Source of the DNA: Diprion similis | Taxonomy: Eukaryota > Arthropoda > Insecta > Hymenoptera > Diprionidae | Direction: 5' to 3' | Assembly (NCBI RefSeq): GCF_021155765.1 | Contig: NC_060111.1 | Span: 186,001 to 250,000 of the forward strand | Length of the DNA stretch: 64,000 bases | In this document: positions 1 through 21,400 of the stretch, in pieces | Layout of the letters: every line of letters starts with the position of its first letter | Numbering within the stretch: position 1 is the first letter of the stretch | Made by a program: the position numbers and the translations under genes | The notes under the pieces: generated by a model | What the model was told of the DNA's origin: nothing | What the model saw: only the letters and a program-made list of their open reading frames with translations | The model's database searches: none

Positions 1-126
1 TTCCGAGAAAAAAAATTATTCTTATAAAGCGCACTATATATACCCACGCAATTTTATGGCGTGTAAACCTGCAGGTGAAACGAGTCGCGATTGCAAAAGT
101 AAATAATTTTCACTTTGTATTCCCAG

Positions 127-3100
127 TACATGAAGAAGCAAACTGCGGCTTTGAGGGAGGTAAATGATTCTCGATTAAGGGTATACGAGCAACTGGAAGT
201 AAGCATACAGGATTTGGAGCGGGCAAACCATCGCCTGGCTCTCGAAAATTCCACGGATAAGAAACAAATCAAGAGGTACAAACTTTATTACTTATATCAA
301 CCTTAAAGCTCCATGGCGATTAACTTATTTTTCCGCGCTTTCGAATTTTGTGAATGAATTTCATGCAAATCTTTTCCCAACTCCGTACAGCCAGAGTTTT
401 AACATCGAAACTCTCGAAGCTCGATGCGAAGAATTACAGAAAAAGCTGGACGAGCTTGCCGCCGAACACGAAACTCTGCTTCGTCGACATCGCACCAATG
501 ATCATACGAACAATTTGCCAAATCGCGTCACCGCAACTTGGAAGGCCAAGGTCTCGCAGGATGGCAGCATTGAAGAGGTAAATCAGAACCATCGATTTTC
601 ATTCATCATACAATGTATAATGTACCAGTATATTATAGTTACCGAGTTTCTATGACAGGTTCCCGTTTTGGTGCCTTGAAAAAGATTTCCCTAACTATAT
701 CTACGAGATGTTCCGGGTATTCATTTTTGCAGACCTCGGCTACATTGTCAAAGAGTAATTGATTTCGTTTACCACAGGACGCTGCCCCACCTAGCCCTTT
801 GCCTGAAAAATCTATGGATACAAGTATAAGGGAGCTCGCTTCCACACTGGCAAGCGACGATGAAGTCACAGAATTATTGCGGCAGCTTCACGAGGCGCGA
901 AATCAGAGGGCGCGGGAGCAAAAGAGAGTCGCCGAGCTTGGCGAGCAGCTCAACTCAATCCTCCAGGAAAATTCGAGTCTCGAGGAACAGCTCAATATGT
1001 GGCGACGCAAGGCTGAGGACATGAAAAATCTCCAGGACGAAATCAGCACCCTCGAAGAAGTCAGGTATTGTGCCTCGTTATTCCCGTTGTTTTATACTGC
1101 CGCGTTTCAATTTATACTGCAGTCAATTGCGGCAAAACCATCGCAGATACGAGAACGAGGGCTTGCGTGGTTACACATGTATACATATTCGCAACGAAAA
1201 AACTTGACGAATATAAGCATCATTTAATTATATCTGATCGTTAATTAATTTACTGATATACTAGTCTGACCAAATTTTGCAATTTTTATCAACGAATCCA
1301 TTATTCGTCGGATTTATTGTGTTTACTGCATTATTGAAAGTTTAAGGTGTCAAATATTTTCTTTATTTATTCTTAAAATTCATCCCAGACAAGGGCACCT
1401 CTGCGGTCGGTGTTTGCGCGGCGTTGACAACAGAACGCACGATGCGCTCTCGATAATGTTGGACCAAGAGGAGGATGACGATCTAAGCCTGATCGAATCC
1501 ATAACGACCGAAAGCTACAGGGAATCCGAGACTCCCCTACCACAGGTAAGGATTTATTCAAATTTCCATCCCCGCCTAATTCGGTCTCACAATCTCTCAC
1601 CATTTAGCTCAAATTCACGCGCCCAAAAATAAACGAATTGGTCGAGGTTTTTTTTTTTTTTTTTTTTTTCCATTTACTGTATCAATTTCTTTCTATACAG
1701 TTGTATAAAAACTTATTACAAGAGCCACAGGGTTGGACCTCAACTTCGACTTAAAGGTGGAGATGAAATTACTTACCATATCGTAAAATAACCGCGTCTC
1801 AGATTCCCGCATTGATTTTGTATCAAATATATTATTATGTTAGGATATTGAGTTTTACGTTGCGTCAAGCAATGAGATGGAACAAAAAATGTGACGCTTC
1901 CGTGCTCAACTGCAGAGGCTAAAAATTTTATGTCATAATTTTTTTGCAATTACGAAAAAACATCACCGTCGAGATTGATTTTTTTTTGTCATCATATATA
2001 CGTAGTTATTCGACACGCACAGCTGTTCAATTCGATTTCCTCCAGTTTCGTACGAATTTAATCCACGCTTTGTACTTTCGTCATCTTGATTTTTCACAGC
2101 ATCAAATTCATTGAAGCTTTATAGGTTTCGCGAAAATATTACAGACACAAAATTTTTATCTTGTAGAACAATTCTCCAGTCTTCCATAGATTGGGTTAAA
2201 AGAAAATAACCCAATCTCAGTCGAAGACTTATTTTACATGAATTTATAACGTTGCGTTCTAGCAATGGGATGATAGGTGCAGTGACATAACGTAACTTGT
2301 GGTTTTGTTTGTGCTTTAGGTGAAAAGTAATCCGTCCAAAAAAGAGAGTAGACAGTTTCTAGCTCTCATCTGGATGATAGTGACTAGTATTTGGAGAGCG
2401 CCGTCTCTTCTAGGCCTGTTTTTGGAAACGTTGGATTATTTGAGAAACGAATCCGTCTTACCGACCATCCTAAACCCATTCAGAATACCGTTATTTGTAT
2501 TGAAAAAAATTCTACCGTCAAGAATTATTCATAAAAATTGAGCTAACTTTTAATAATATGTCACGGTTTTAATATGCGTATATAATACGTAATTATACTA
2601 CTACACGCCAATTTTTTGTATAATCGCTACACTTTATATCTGCATATATACTTACAAATACACACGATTATTATTTCAATAGTTTTAAGCTATGCGCTAT
2701 TCAAATTTGTGAACAGAAAGAGGAAAACAGACTCGAGTTAAACGCGCCCAAGAGAAATTCGAAATGCGCGCGGTTATTAGTTATCCACTCTGCTTATTTT
2801 ATATTATTACAAATTTATAGGGACAAACGAATTCACCAGATTTAACAAGTACAACGTAAATTTTTAATCATTCAATGCCGGCTGCTTAATATTTATATTT
2901 GTAATTCAGTAGTTATTGACTGCTTTTTATCATTGTTGACAACGAGTTGATTGTAATTGATCAACTTGCTGATAATTTCACTTTTTTCAGATTCAGAGAT
3001 CTTTTTTCTCTTATTTCACATATGTCGTAAATTACCGATCATTCGAAGTACCCAATATCGAAATCGAGGTATAGATCTTTGATATATATTAGTGTATTTA

Positions 3101-5966
3101 TTTTCTCGTAATGGACTGTTCGAATGCTTCGTATTAATTTTATCATACAACAGAAATGATGTGCCCTGTTGTCCGATCTTATCTAATATTTGAAGCAGTA
3201 CTTGTTCAAAGGCCTTCGTCAGTATGAATTGCGGAAGACATCATGTTTTAATGCTTTTTTTATTGCATAGGTCAATGCTTGGGTGCAAGTCCTTTTTTTT
3301 ATCTCTAGTTCTGGTTTTCGCACGTTATTAGTCTTAGTTTAGTTCCTAATACAATCAGTATGAATATGAGTATACTAACGTGCCGATGAAGATACAAATC
3401 AATCATTTTGTGTGATATTACTTCAATTATTTAAAAATTCGTTTGTTTAACATTATGCTTTATAAAACGGCGTAACATATAAGACTGATAATGAGGATTG
3501 TAATTTTTTCTTCTCTCTCGTATTTAGTCTCGCTTTATTCTCTCCTTTTTTTTTTGTTGTTGATACAATGACACATTGTCAGAAATACTTGTTGCAATTT
3601 CTTATTCTGTACCAATAACACGTATTTCACATTAGCTTACGTCGATCTAATATTCTTTCGTAATGCTTAAGTGATACGTATTTTATTTATCATATTATAC
3701 TCATCTAGTCCGATGCTTTTTTTTTTGTAATACTTAGATTTTCTTCAATTAATCATCGTCGTCGTGCAATGTTTTACGCCAGATTTATATGACGTCTTGA
3801 ATAAAAAGGAATTTTTTTCAAAATATATACCGCTGCGTTACAATGTTTTCTTTACATAATAAACATACATCCTATAAATCTGGCAGTAAACCTGCATCAT
3901 CCTTCATTCCATTTCATTCCCTATTCTTTGGAGAAAGAATAATCAATACGTAATCATAGGATATCGCCTTATGTTTTTTTTTTTGTTATCGCCGCTTTTT
4001 CATTTTTCAACATCACGGTGCCAATCGTTCATCGTTCAAAGACGATTAGGATCTAGAAAAAAATATACTTTAGATCTCCTTCCACTATTCTGAGGCCCTG
4101 ACTTCTAAATATGAACAAAAATTGGCGTTATCATTCATTCGTACTCTGTTAGACTGACGAGATGAGACTTTGTTGAAAACTGGGTTCACAATCTGAATGT
4201 AACATGGAATTTACCGAGTATAATTTGTTTCTGCAGGAAGTTGGTCAGAAAGTTGAGGACGAAGAGGTTGAGGATAACCCTTACAGGGTGCTGGTCGAGA
4301 AGTACGAAGCTTTGCTCGAGGTGCAGCGGCACCCGGCGCCGTGTCGAAAGGCAAGCGGAGAAGGAGGAGGAGGAGGAGGAGGTGGGGCCGGGGGCTGCTT
4401 ATCGCTCCAAGAAGAGTTGGTTATGTCGGGAGACTTTAACAGTTTCATAAACGGTTCCACGTCCATCCAGGATCAGTCGTTGTCGACGCAGACCGCAAGT
4501 ACAAAGCGAGAAGTCTGCGCATTGCCGGTGCCGAAATCCACCGGTATCGAAACTCGCGGCAATAAGGGTCTCAGGTCAGCGTGCAAAAAGCCCTTCTCCG
4601 GTACCCCGACTGACCTCTCGGAGGCCGAGTCATCGTCCTCTGGGTTCTCCGACGAGACCAGCAACAAGGCGACCCAAACAGACGACCCGAGGTCCGGCTC
4701 GCTTCTCTGCTCCATCGCTGACGGCGAGGATTGCAAGTTTAGCATCTACGACGACGCCAGTCCCATAGAAAGCCGTTTCCGCAAGACTCCGGAGTACAGG
4801 CAGCTATTCCGCGAAATATTCGGTGTCCTGAAACGTGCCGCCGAAGCTAAGGACGAGGGCGAGAAGCTCCCTCTTTTAGACGACGCCCCCGGCTCATCAC
4901 TCCCCAGGGTTCCTCCGGTCAGCGTTGCTGGCAATAATTACCGTAAGTCCGCTACGATGACGGTCGAACTATGGATACCACCGTTATTCCGATCGATAAT
5001 TAATTGTCAAATAACGAAAAGTCTGATTAAACCACTCTCTTCTCAACTTGAACGTCTGTATCGTTTTACTGGCGTTTAGGTCGTTCGACGCTCATGCATA
5101 TACTGTAATATTATAGCTATATCTGTTAGCATTTCTTTCAAGCGCATGATATTTTAAATCGATCTATTGTACCCCAACTAGCGAGCCACCAATCATCCTT
5201 GAGGGAAAACGCTCCGAGCGAATTCACCGACGACAACCAGAGCGTGGTTTCCTCGGTCGTTTCCGAGCCCCCGTACAGAAGCACACCCGTTTCAGGGGCG
5301 CAGAAAACGGGACGACAGGAGTCCTTGCAGCCGGCGAAACCTGCGAACAATTCGTCCTCGAGCGTTAACGGAACCGGGGAGCAAAATAAGGCGAATGGAA
5401 TTGGAACGAGGCAGGGGATCCACCTTACCCCGATAAAACGACAGCCCCTTGAGTACCTCTCAATTGGAGTGAACGTGAGGAAAAAGTCATCGGCGAAGAA
5501 GAACAATTCGGCAAAGAAAATGCAGGTGGGTGCTGGTGAACGGCCGACGACACCGGATTCTGCTCAGGGGACCAACAACAGGACGAAGACGAATAGCGCG
5601 GGCAGGAGGAGGTTCCGAGCACCGAATTTCGGGCTGGAACAGACGGAAAATAGCGGTAGCAACGGGACCGTGTGGAACGGTAACACACTGAATTTCTTCC
5701 CGAGCAAAACAATTGGCAAAGACACCCTGCAGAACAACGGGGCAACACCGCAAACCGCCAGGCAGAGCAACTCCTCATTTGTGCGATATGTCAGCGAACA
5801 CCATAACACGACGTATGAGTACCGACCTGGCACAGCGTCAGCCGAAGTTGCACGTCTCAAACGCCTCGAAATGTCCTACGCGGAGGCACTCCGCATGCCA
5901 AACAAACCAAAAACGTCATTTAATAACAATAGTAGTAGTAATCATAGTATCAATCGTCGACATTAA
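127..5966 (+). CDS. cen: Centrocortin / CDR2-family coiled-coil protein, 5' partial
   Basis: Six coding exons can be joined in frame: 127-275, 391-577, 778-1064, 1389-1545, 4237-4942 and 5182-5966 (TAA stop). They give 756 residues, and the start lies upstream of the window. The first exon reads RVYEQLEVSIQDLERANHRL, close to the CDR2 helix around its VYEQLDVTARELEETNQKL stretch. Heptad-rich helices follow in exons 2 and 3, then a Cys-pair stretch (CGRCLRG) in exon 4. Exon 5 has the family block NPYRVLVEKYEALLEVQRH and a later PEYRQLFREIFGVLKRA block that matches the CDR2 PEYK.LFKEIF segment. A poly-Gly run in exon 5 comes from GGA/GGG repeats. In flies the CDR2 homologue centrocortin acts at centrosomes; that role here is inferred from family. 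The C-terminal 260 residues are low-complexity, polar and poorly conserved. The family assignment is firm; the ortholog name is slightly less so. Confidence 0.85.
1546..4236 (+). other. Large intron of the centrocortin-like gene
   Basis: A 2.7-kb AT-rich intron runs from a GTAAGG donor to a TTTCTGCAG acceptor. It contains a T-run near 1648-1670 and scattered short T-tracts. A 73-codon open frame at 2320-2541 has no recognisable domain and no coding-like neighbours. I see no exon, RNA gene or mobile element that I can support. Confidence 0.6.
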
Positions 5967-7251
5967 TAATGTAAATTTTTTTTTTATTTTTTTTATTTTT
6001 TTAATTTTTTTTTTAGTAATTTCTTTTTCGAGGCGCGTACACGCATATCGATCTTCCGCACCAAATCTGTTTTCTACCTATAAGTATATATTCTATATAT
6101 TTATATTACACTCTATACACTGTATTTCAACTCAGTGAGAATCATTCTTTTAGTACGTATTATATCATACCCGACCTACACAATACGTGCAGTGTGTTTA
6201 AATATCCCCCCCCCCCCCCCCCCGGCGCCTTCAAGGCGCAAGCTGGTTGAATTATTCCTACATAGGATTCAGAATTGGCTTTAATCGCTGCAGGTGCAGC
6301 CATGTCATTATATCCTCGGTATAATAGTTCAAACTTGTAAATACAGTATAATGCATAACAAGTAGCGTTTAGGTGTTCTTAATTTGTTGTATATTTTTAG
6401 TATTCCTACTTGGTATTTTTAATTTTATCTTTTCTTTTTTATACAGCTTTTGCTCCTGTTCTTTTACTTCTTTTAAATTCCTCGAACCTGATCGAAGCAT
6501 AGTATGCCTACCCATATGAGTGTGATTACTGTAATAAAATAAGGAATTTGCAAAATGCATGTCTACAAGCGTCTATATTTAAAAAATTGTCGCGAAATAA
6601 GACACCTATATTCAGTTTTATATATCATTTCGTGAACCATAACAAATACGGGTTCGATTTTTACGTAACAATTTAATTTTAATATAATACGGTATGGTAA
6701 GAAATATATACATACATACATCATACATATGAAGGTGATGATAATTTCATTGAACGTTGATTAATTGTTATTCATCGTATAACGTAATAGCAAATAAATA
6801 AATACACAGAAACATATACGTATTGGATGATGTCAACACATTTCAGATAACGTGGAGGTCTCACCGATTTTAACGAGACATGATATTTTCAAAATATAAA
6901 TTATACACTCACACATATATGTGCCATAGAAATTCGAATGATAAATTATTGTGACTGTTATTATGATTGTTATTACCTTTTCGTCTCTGATACACGTCTT
7001 ATACCTACGCGTATAATATACAACTGCGTTTGTGTTTAATTATTTACGGTAGATGATTCAATATTTATATTAGACTAATATTATGATATTAATTACAATC
7101 ATTGTGTTTTATTGTATATGCGTATATTCTATATTAGACCTTGTAACGATCAGGTCAGAAACGGAACGATGTGGAATTTCGAAAAATAACCCCTCAGTGA
7201 ATGACCAATATACTGCAGTAGTTTTTATATACACTTAAGACCGTCAATAAA
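5967..7251 (+). other. 3' UTR / downstream flank of centrocortin-like gene
   Basis: AT-rich sequence after the stop codon. It includes a T-rich stretch directly downstream of the stop and a homopolymeric C tract of about 17 bases near 6208-6224. Candidate AATAAA polyadenylation signals lie at 6533-6538 and 7246-7251. Which one is used cannot be told from sequence. Confidence 0.4.
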
Positions 7252-8291
7252 GTAAAATCTATATCTTGTACATTTCAATCGAAAAAGAAACTATCAATTA
7301 TTCACCACATCCATTCTAGATCGTCAATAATTGGTATGAATATGAATGAAACGTTACATAGCCGAAACCGTATTACTCGGGCCTGATAAATCCGCTGCGA
7401 AGAGTGTTGAATATTTTATACACCTCTATGCAAAATAAAAAGGTGCTTCACCTTGGCACCAGCCTTTTCCATTCATTGTTTCGAATGAAAAATTCGGGTC
7501 TTTCTATGAGCTTACAACAGGTGGCAGCAGCGGCGGGACTTTTCCCGATCGAATATGCACTTTCGTCTGCTTCGTCGGTTTTCGCGTGACGTCAATTAGC
7601 GTCAATTTAACTCTAGTGTGTTTTCGAACCTGCCAACGACTCGGGTCAGATCGACTCTCATAGACGTGCGTACTGCGACTATTCTGAACGTATGTCGGAT
7701 CTATGTTTAACGGAGTGAGACTTACAGGTGCAGGGTTGAAACAGCTGTTCGAATTACGATGTATGTACCTACGTTATACGGGGACACGGCGTATTGTATA
7801 TAAAATGACATCTCTTCTGTTTGACTGACTGAATAAATAAATAAATAAATTGGCAACCACGAAACGGCGATAATTTTAACCATCACGCATTACCGCAGTA
7901 TTTATCATTCTACATTACTTAACGTCTAACCACAGGACAGGGAAAAATCGCAAGTGACTTCTCGGTAACAAGTCTAAGTTTGCGTACTACGTACGTACCG
8001 CCGTAATTTAATTTATCGTATATTTGTTTATTTATTTCGGCTACGAAAAACCCGCGATTATTCGATCCTATTATGTATTGAACATCTTCAAACTTGTTCA
8101 TGTATTATCCTCCCCATATTCAGTTATTAGAAAACCTGTGTTCCTGTAAACAATGAGTGGGATACGTACAGCTCAAAAACGAGCATACAAGCTCATCGAG
8201 CTGAGATGCATATATTAAATAAACTGTCCAATATCGAGGTGACAGTTTCTGCTGCTTGTCTTAAACCTAAGGCATCTTGAATTTCTGCATT
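7252..8291 (+). other. Intergenic region and presumed phtf promoter / 5' UTR
   Basis: About 1 kb between the likely end of the upstream gene and the phtf start codon. It holds a short (AATA)n run near 7831-7850 and small open frames without family resemblance. No TATA box or initiator stands out enough to place a start site. Confidence 0.35.
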
Positions 8292-14835
<6,544 letters not shown>

Positions 14836-14837
<2 letters not shown>

Positions 14838-14841
14838 TAAA
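14836..14841 (+). terminator. AATAAA overlapping the phtf stop codon
   Basis: The stop TAA at 14835-14837 overlaps an AATAAA hexamer. If this signal is used, the phtf 3' UTR would be only a few tens of bases. The next sequence downstream is unremarkable. Confidence 0.35.
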
Positions 14842-17800
14842 TGTCTGAAATGTCAAAAAATGTCAAATGTCTGAATGTAGCTTCAACTTTTGGAATGACC
14901 TGTGTCATATTAGTGTGCTACGTGAACTTTTGATTTTGGACCACGAAGCAAGGTCACAAATTCTCTAGCATTTTTCTTATATAGAATAGATTGGCACTGT
15001 ATAAGGCAGAGGTATGTATATGTTATTCACAGGACGAACTTTATGCAGGCCACTGATACAAAAAGCGTTATTCAGTGGACTAGCAGCGTTTGTAGTTGAA
15101 GATCTCATACATATGAGGTCGCTTTAGACATACAAGATGAGAATTACAATAATAATAATAATCATCTTGTTTAACACAGAAGATCGTGATTTTCTGGGAT
15201 AGTAATTACCTTTAGAAGCTTTTATGATCATTATGCAATAGGACTTTTTTTCGAAATTTATAACTGACGTAGTCGGAAGAACATCCGCGGCTTACTTTAG
15301 TTGCAATTTGTTTTTCTTTTTACACCCAGCAATCAATGATTCGATCCTGATCCATTCTTCCAGCTATAATTATAATTGTACAAGTTGATTATTTCATTCT
15401 TCTTTTATCCTATCACTTCAAATTAGATCAATCGTACCGAAAAATAACCAGCGAAAGTTCAGAAAGTAGGGCGAATAACTTTGTGTAGAAACTGGTCGTA
15501 GGTTTAATGGGTAGTCACATCAAACGCAGCATATGTATGTACATACGTACAAATTATTTGCATATTGCGATTTATTATTCGATTTGTCATAAGCATATTT
15601 ATTGTAACGAAAATCTCTAAATACCATAGTTATAGTACGCAAATTTCCGCATTTCTCAATCTTTAACTAATTACAGTAAGAGGTTGTTATATTGTTCTCG
15701 TTGCTGTTGCTATTATTATCGCTGTTGTCATTGTTGCTATAAATCCAGATACATATTATAGTCGCATGAATTTGCTGAGATACAGCTTTGATTACGTAAA
15801 TTGTTGAATGAAAACGAAATTCGAGTCTTATCGTAGTGGTAATGAGTGTCTTAGAAAAAAAGAAATGATAAAAAGTTGTAAAACAAAAATAATATCGGGC
15901 AAAATAGATAGATACAATAAAATTTCGAAATCGAAACTTATGTTACCTCCAATTTTGGCCTGGCGGATGTTAATATTTATTAAATATTTATTATTAAACA
16001 GTGAGCATGTGCATGTTGTCGGCAGCGATTATTTGACCTGATTTTCATCTGTAACATATTTGTCTCGCGTTGGCAACGTAAATAATGATGTAAATAATTA
16101 CTAGGAAGGAAGAAAGATTGACTCATAATTTTATATCTGAAATATTATCCAACATAATAATCATTAATCACTGTCGGTACAACAGAGTCCGAATGAAATG
16201 TATCGTGAAGCGAAAACATTTGATTGTCTGACTATGTAGCGCCTAACCGCAGTCAACCACTTACCACGCCAACTTACACAACCTCTAAACACTATTGACT
16301 ATCAACATTAATAATCCTACAGTAATTACAGGATGGTGGAGATAAATTTTGTCAGGTTCAGCTTCGGTTAATTGTTGGCTCATTATTTTTACACAGATTA
16401 AATACACTGCTGGGTAAAATATTTCAATAGATCCATTTAAAATGAAAAAGACACAATACTTTCAAAAACGTAATGTAAATGGGTAAATGTAAATGACCAC
16501 TTTGAGATCATTTAAAATGTTGAGTGCAAAATGCCTATTTTGAATGAAACCATTTCAAATATTGCTCAGCACAGATTATGTATGTTCGTCATAAATTTAG
16601 CTGTGTGTTGTGTGCTCGATTTTGCATAAGACTCAAGTTTATGTACATACAATAATTACAGCGTTGAATTAGCTATCCTATTCATCATTTCTTTCACGTT
16701 GCTGTACATTCGTGTGCGTGTACTCTGCACTTTAATATTTCGTTACATACGTGTTCCAGACATCATTTCTGAGGAAAAACGGATAATACCGCAGGTTAGG
16801 TAATAATTTCTTTCAAGATTTCACGGCAAAATTCTGTGGCATTATAACTCTCCTCCGCATCAAGTGATTGCAAAAATTTCGGGTTACCGTAACGATCGTG
16901 ACTATAATGATCACTTATCGTGCCTCTAGTTACCGTTACGTGTACCTAACAATATAGGTAGATGTGCTGGATATTGTATAGGGAGAATACGAGTTGAGTG
17001 GTTACTCGCCATGATCAATTACTCCAGAATCATTGGAACTGCAAAAAAATAAGAAAAAGATTACAAAAGCCTGTAACGGAGAAGACCCGAGTCCGATCAG
17101 AACTATCGTAATGTCAGATATTACACGTGAGCCACGTGAGGAAGGAATTGTGCTTCAAATCCAGTGTCGCTGCAGTCCTGCCATGTTTTCTGGTTCCCTC
17201 CGGTATCTCAATTATGTAACTGAGAATGCCGCTATTAGCGAACAATCCAGTTGATGTCTGCATGGATGCTGGGAGGTTGGCTATGGATTCGGACGGCTAC
17301 GTTCCCCTTATATAGAGTGACCAAATTAATGCAATTTCGTCGATGATCAATACAATTTTTCCTCTATAAGTTATTTGACTGCAAAGTTTATTGGTAAGTA
17401 TGGAAAGATCGACGGAAAATTGCAATAATTGTTCTAAGATGAAAACTACATGCACAAGGGTTGACATTTTTTGCACCTATAGTACGAAATGTATGGTCGG
17501 TATTTCTCTCATACGTTAGTCATAATAACGGGTGAAAAGCATGCTGGGAACCGCAACCTCATGGCGGTTTGGAAACTTGACTGCATGCCGGGAATTCAAG
17601 AGATATCTGTTGATTCAGCATTTTTTCCGATGTTTCCTATCCATACGAAAGTGTGATTTGATTTTACAGAGCCACCCGTTGTACAGAAATATGTTCCCCC
17701 GGCCAACGGAACTCGTGGCTGCAGGAGGAACGGAGTGGAGCCGAGTGAACAGGCATCGCCGAAGTTGGTGCGTCTAAAAGGCAGCGGCACGTTGACCTTA

Positions 17801-18454
17801 GGGTACGTGCACACCGGTGAGCAAGGCTAGAATCACTCCGCAAAAAGATACGCGTGCAAAACGTGAACGATGAAAGTATGCAGAGCAAGTGATCGCCGGT
17901 GTGCGAATCCCCTGATTGTTAGCCTTATAAAATGATTCGCTCTTCATCTGCGCTGTATAGGTATACCTATGTATAAAGCCCGGTTGTCGGGTTGTCACCA
18001 GGGACTTGATCGAAACCGTGAATCCGGGTAGATGTAATAACCGGCTCTCGAGCTCTACCGCGTACGTGTGTGCATTGTATGTATGTATGCATGTATGTAC
18101 GCACAAACGCACCGACACGCATGCAACAATCATACGGATTTAATTAATCCATGCGTAGCCGAGTTTTCCAACTTCTTTTGCAAAGATGCGGATCGAAGGT
18201 ATCGGAGAAAAATCGACGGTCCGCCCTGGTGTTCGACGTTGCAGTGGAAACGCAAAAGCGTATAATTTCCTGACCGATTCTTCTCCGGCTGTCGAGCGGC
18301 AACGGCGGACGAGTTTGTTTTTGGTTTTCGGCTGCGAGAGCCGAGTCGGAGCGGAGCAGAGCGGCGTGGTTAGGCATCGAGGGGCCCGCAAATCGCAGAA
18401 CGGCAGAAGTTGTGGCTCGGAGTCCTCGCAGTACGGCGTCGACCGCGAACAGCG
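14842..18454. other. Intergenic region upstream of the acyltransferase gene
   Basis: A 3.6-kb AT-rich spacer. From about 17,680 onward it becomes more GC-rich and CpG-containing, with a TATG microsatellite near 18,070-18,100. This probably marks the promoter and 5' UTR of the next gene. Open frames in this GC-richer part overlap in both directions without family resemblance. No RNA gene or transposon was recognised. Confidence 0.4.
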
Positions 18455-21400
18455 ATGGGTGTGTCAAGCGCGGATGTTTATTACGACGGTTCGCGAGCAT
18501 TCACGTGGCTCGCCGACCTGGCCGGCCTCCCGATTGACCAGGTAAGCTGAAGCCACCGAACGATTCCGGTCCTGCATTACAATTTCTAGTCCCTATTGAT
18601 CCTCACTCGCATTCTCTCGTGTGATAAATCTAGACAGAGTTGACACTGACAGCTGGCCAGCGGCATGGCAGTCTCCTCTCCGCTTTTAACGCGCGTCTGC
18701 AGCTAGGTTACACTGCGTCTGGTTACTTGACGACGGGAGTTGCATGTATCAATCGATCAGAGGATGAAAATTGCGTGTCGCTACGGCTGCTTCGCGTGAT
18801 GAGAAATTCTGCGTTCGCAGGCATATTATCGTATTTATCGTCCGTAATTATCGACAATGAAAGTGACGGGGGACGCGCGTGGGCGTGGGCAAGCCTACCG
18901 GTGTTTACGCATGCACTTCTAAGCGCCAAACGATCTGCGGCACATTAGCACTTGATTTACTACGCTTCCAATGTTACCGAATGAGAAATCTCACGGTCTT
19001 ACGGAGAAAATCATCCTGCGCGACGAACCAATTATGTAAGCCTAACAATGGGTTTGGGGATATGTACTTCGATCGAGATCGTTTGGCGGGAGTACTTAAT
19101 TAATTGTTTTATATTCGAGGAACGATAATCAAACAATACAAACATACGCCCTGTTGCACTACCTCTATACACCTATGTATGTCAACGGCAATGATATCAT
19201 CCCATATTTATAATCGCTTTCATCATTGCTCATACGTGTTGGATCGAGAGCGTATCCGATCTCTGATCTATGCAGGGAGCGACGTCATATTCACAGTTAT
19301 AACCCGTAGACTTTACATGTTGAATGCACGATACTACCGCTGACTTCATTTGTTGATAGTTCGAAACTCATACTTTTTTGGTTTTGTTTGTTGAATTCCA
19401 CTACTGCTTTTTTATATTGTTGCGACTATTTTTTGCTATTGTTATTGCCGTTCCAAATGTTGATATACGAATTATAGTCATACATATTAATTATGAACGG
19501 GAGAAACGTCGCCGCCTGCAGTGCGCACATTGTTATAAAAGCGATTAAGATGTCTTGGCCAAGTGCTGTTGATGAAAAAGGAAAAAAAAATAAGAAACAA
19601 TAGAGGGAAAGGAACGCCTCGTCGAGCTATAAAGTACTATAGAATTTTCATTGAAATAACGTGTTAATGAAATACCAATTGAAGAAATTTCTAAAGCAAA
19701 CACGTAAAAAAGGGCAATGCGCTTTTATTCGCTGCTGACAAAATTGTATAAAAATTTACGAACTTGATGCAGCAAGAGAGGTCAGAGAAGACACGGTTTT
19801 GAAAAACTACAGGTGTAATAAAATACGCCCGTCAGAAGGAAATCAAGTATACATATATATGTATATACCTCCTCAGACGCCGTAGCAGTCAAAAAGCGTG
19901 GGTAACCAACAGGTGTTCGATTTCAGCGACTGGCGTAAATTCATGAATTACGTTACTACATGCGATCCGGTATTTGCTTCGTTTTTTCCCGCGCAATTTC
20001 TGCCTGCGTTGGCACATTACTTGTCCGTTCCACATTGCAGTTTTTTTCAGTTTTATTTTTAGTTACAGAACCTATTTCAAGTACATATACACAAATCGTT
20101 GCATATCCAATTTCAGAATTGAAATTAAAATCAGTCAAACGCCTGCTGCATTTCTTCTATGTTTTTCTTTGTATAGTATTAAGCACAAGCGTTCAAATGA
20201 CGTCGACGCGCATAGACGCATGGTTAAAAATAAAGTTCCCGAAATAAGCGTTGAAAGAGAGAAAGAAAATGTACTAACAAGCTGAACAAGCCATCACATT
20301 TTTGATGTTGTTCTTTTCTTTCTTGTCTCTCTTATATATCTGCCTTGTATAAATAACATATAAGGGTGTTTCAGAAAAAAATAATTTGCGATTTTCCAAA
20401 ATATGGCAAGATTGCGTATGAACGCAAGATTCTGGAAAAAGCTGAGAGTTCTACATTTTGTTGAGGTCGTCGTCATTTTTTACTTTCCTTTACATTTTTT
20501 TTAACGTATCAAAAAACACGTTGTACCACTTCAATTACTATTCCTTTCCTGAAATTTATATGTTGCCACCTCAGAAAATGGCAAATGATATTTTTCTGAA
20601 ACATATTAATGTAATACGCAGTTGGCCGGCTGACACCACCTCAATCTATGATACGTATATAGGAGCAATAAAATGATGAAACACCTCGCTGCTGATAATA
20701 GGCGTCGGGAACAAAATAACAATTATCGCAGGCCACGGTGCAGAGGTCCATGTCGAGAACTTTTATGCATATGTCCGTCCCGCCTCATAAGTATGTCGTT
20801 ATGCATCCTACACACGTTTGTATGAGCAATCCATTATGTTGCCTTAAGACTTCAGATGTACATGCAGGGCGAACTGTAATTTTCCTTGACAATTTCGCAT
20901 ACCGTATATATGACAGTATCGTAATATATCTGGACCAACAATATATTTTTAATAACGATAAAATTGTGTTAAAGTCGGCATGAACGACAATTTACCGTTA
21001 TACAATGTTTCCGCTGTTCTTATTGTACTAAGATTTTTTACCTCTCGCTTACTTCAGCACCATCGTTGCATTTGTATGTTATATACACGATACAAACTAC
21101 GAAGCGATGATAAAAACATCCTTCGTCTATAGCCTCTACTGTTGCGTTTATTCTCGAGAGAATCCTGATCTGCAGTCATGTCTCAGATCTATTCTATAAT
21201 ACGGTAGACGTTTGTCTTATACTCATGCTTATGCGCCTCGTTTTACACGCAACTTGAGGTTATTCACAGGCTGTGTGATACGTTATAATTAATTTATAAT
21301 GTATTATACATTATAGGTATAAGTATAGCACGTGATACTGCAAAACACGGAATGTTAATTCATCGAGCTGTGAGCAACGATGTATATTTATAAAAAATTC

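Noticed and set aside
2320-2541. 73-codon frame in the centrocortin intron as a possible cassette exon
   Set aside because: No family resemblance. A CAGGTG-like boundary alone is too weak, and the flanking exons already join in frame.
5138-5860. Several 90-120-codon antisense frames over the last centrocortin exon
   Set aside because: They arise from the GC-rich codons of the real exon on the other strand and show no family signature.
20364-20690. GGTGTTTCA inverted ends resembling a MITE
   Set aside because: Only about 9-10 bases match and no target duplication is visible, so chance is not excluded.
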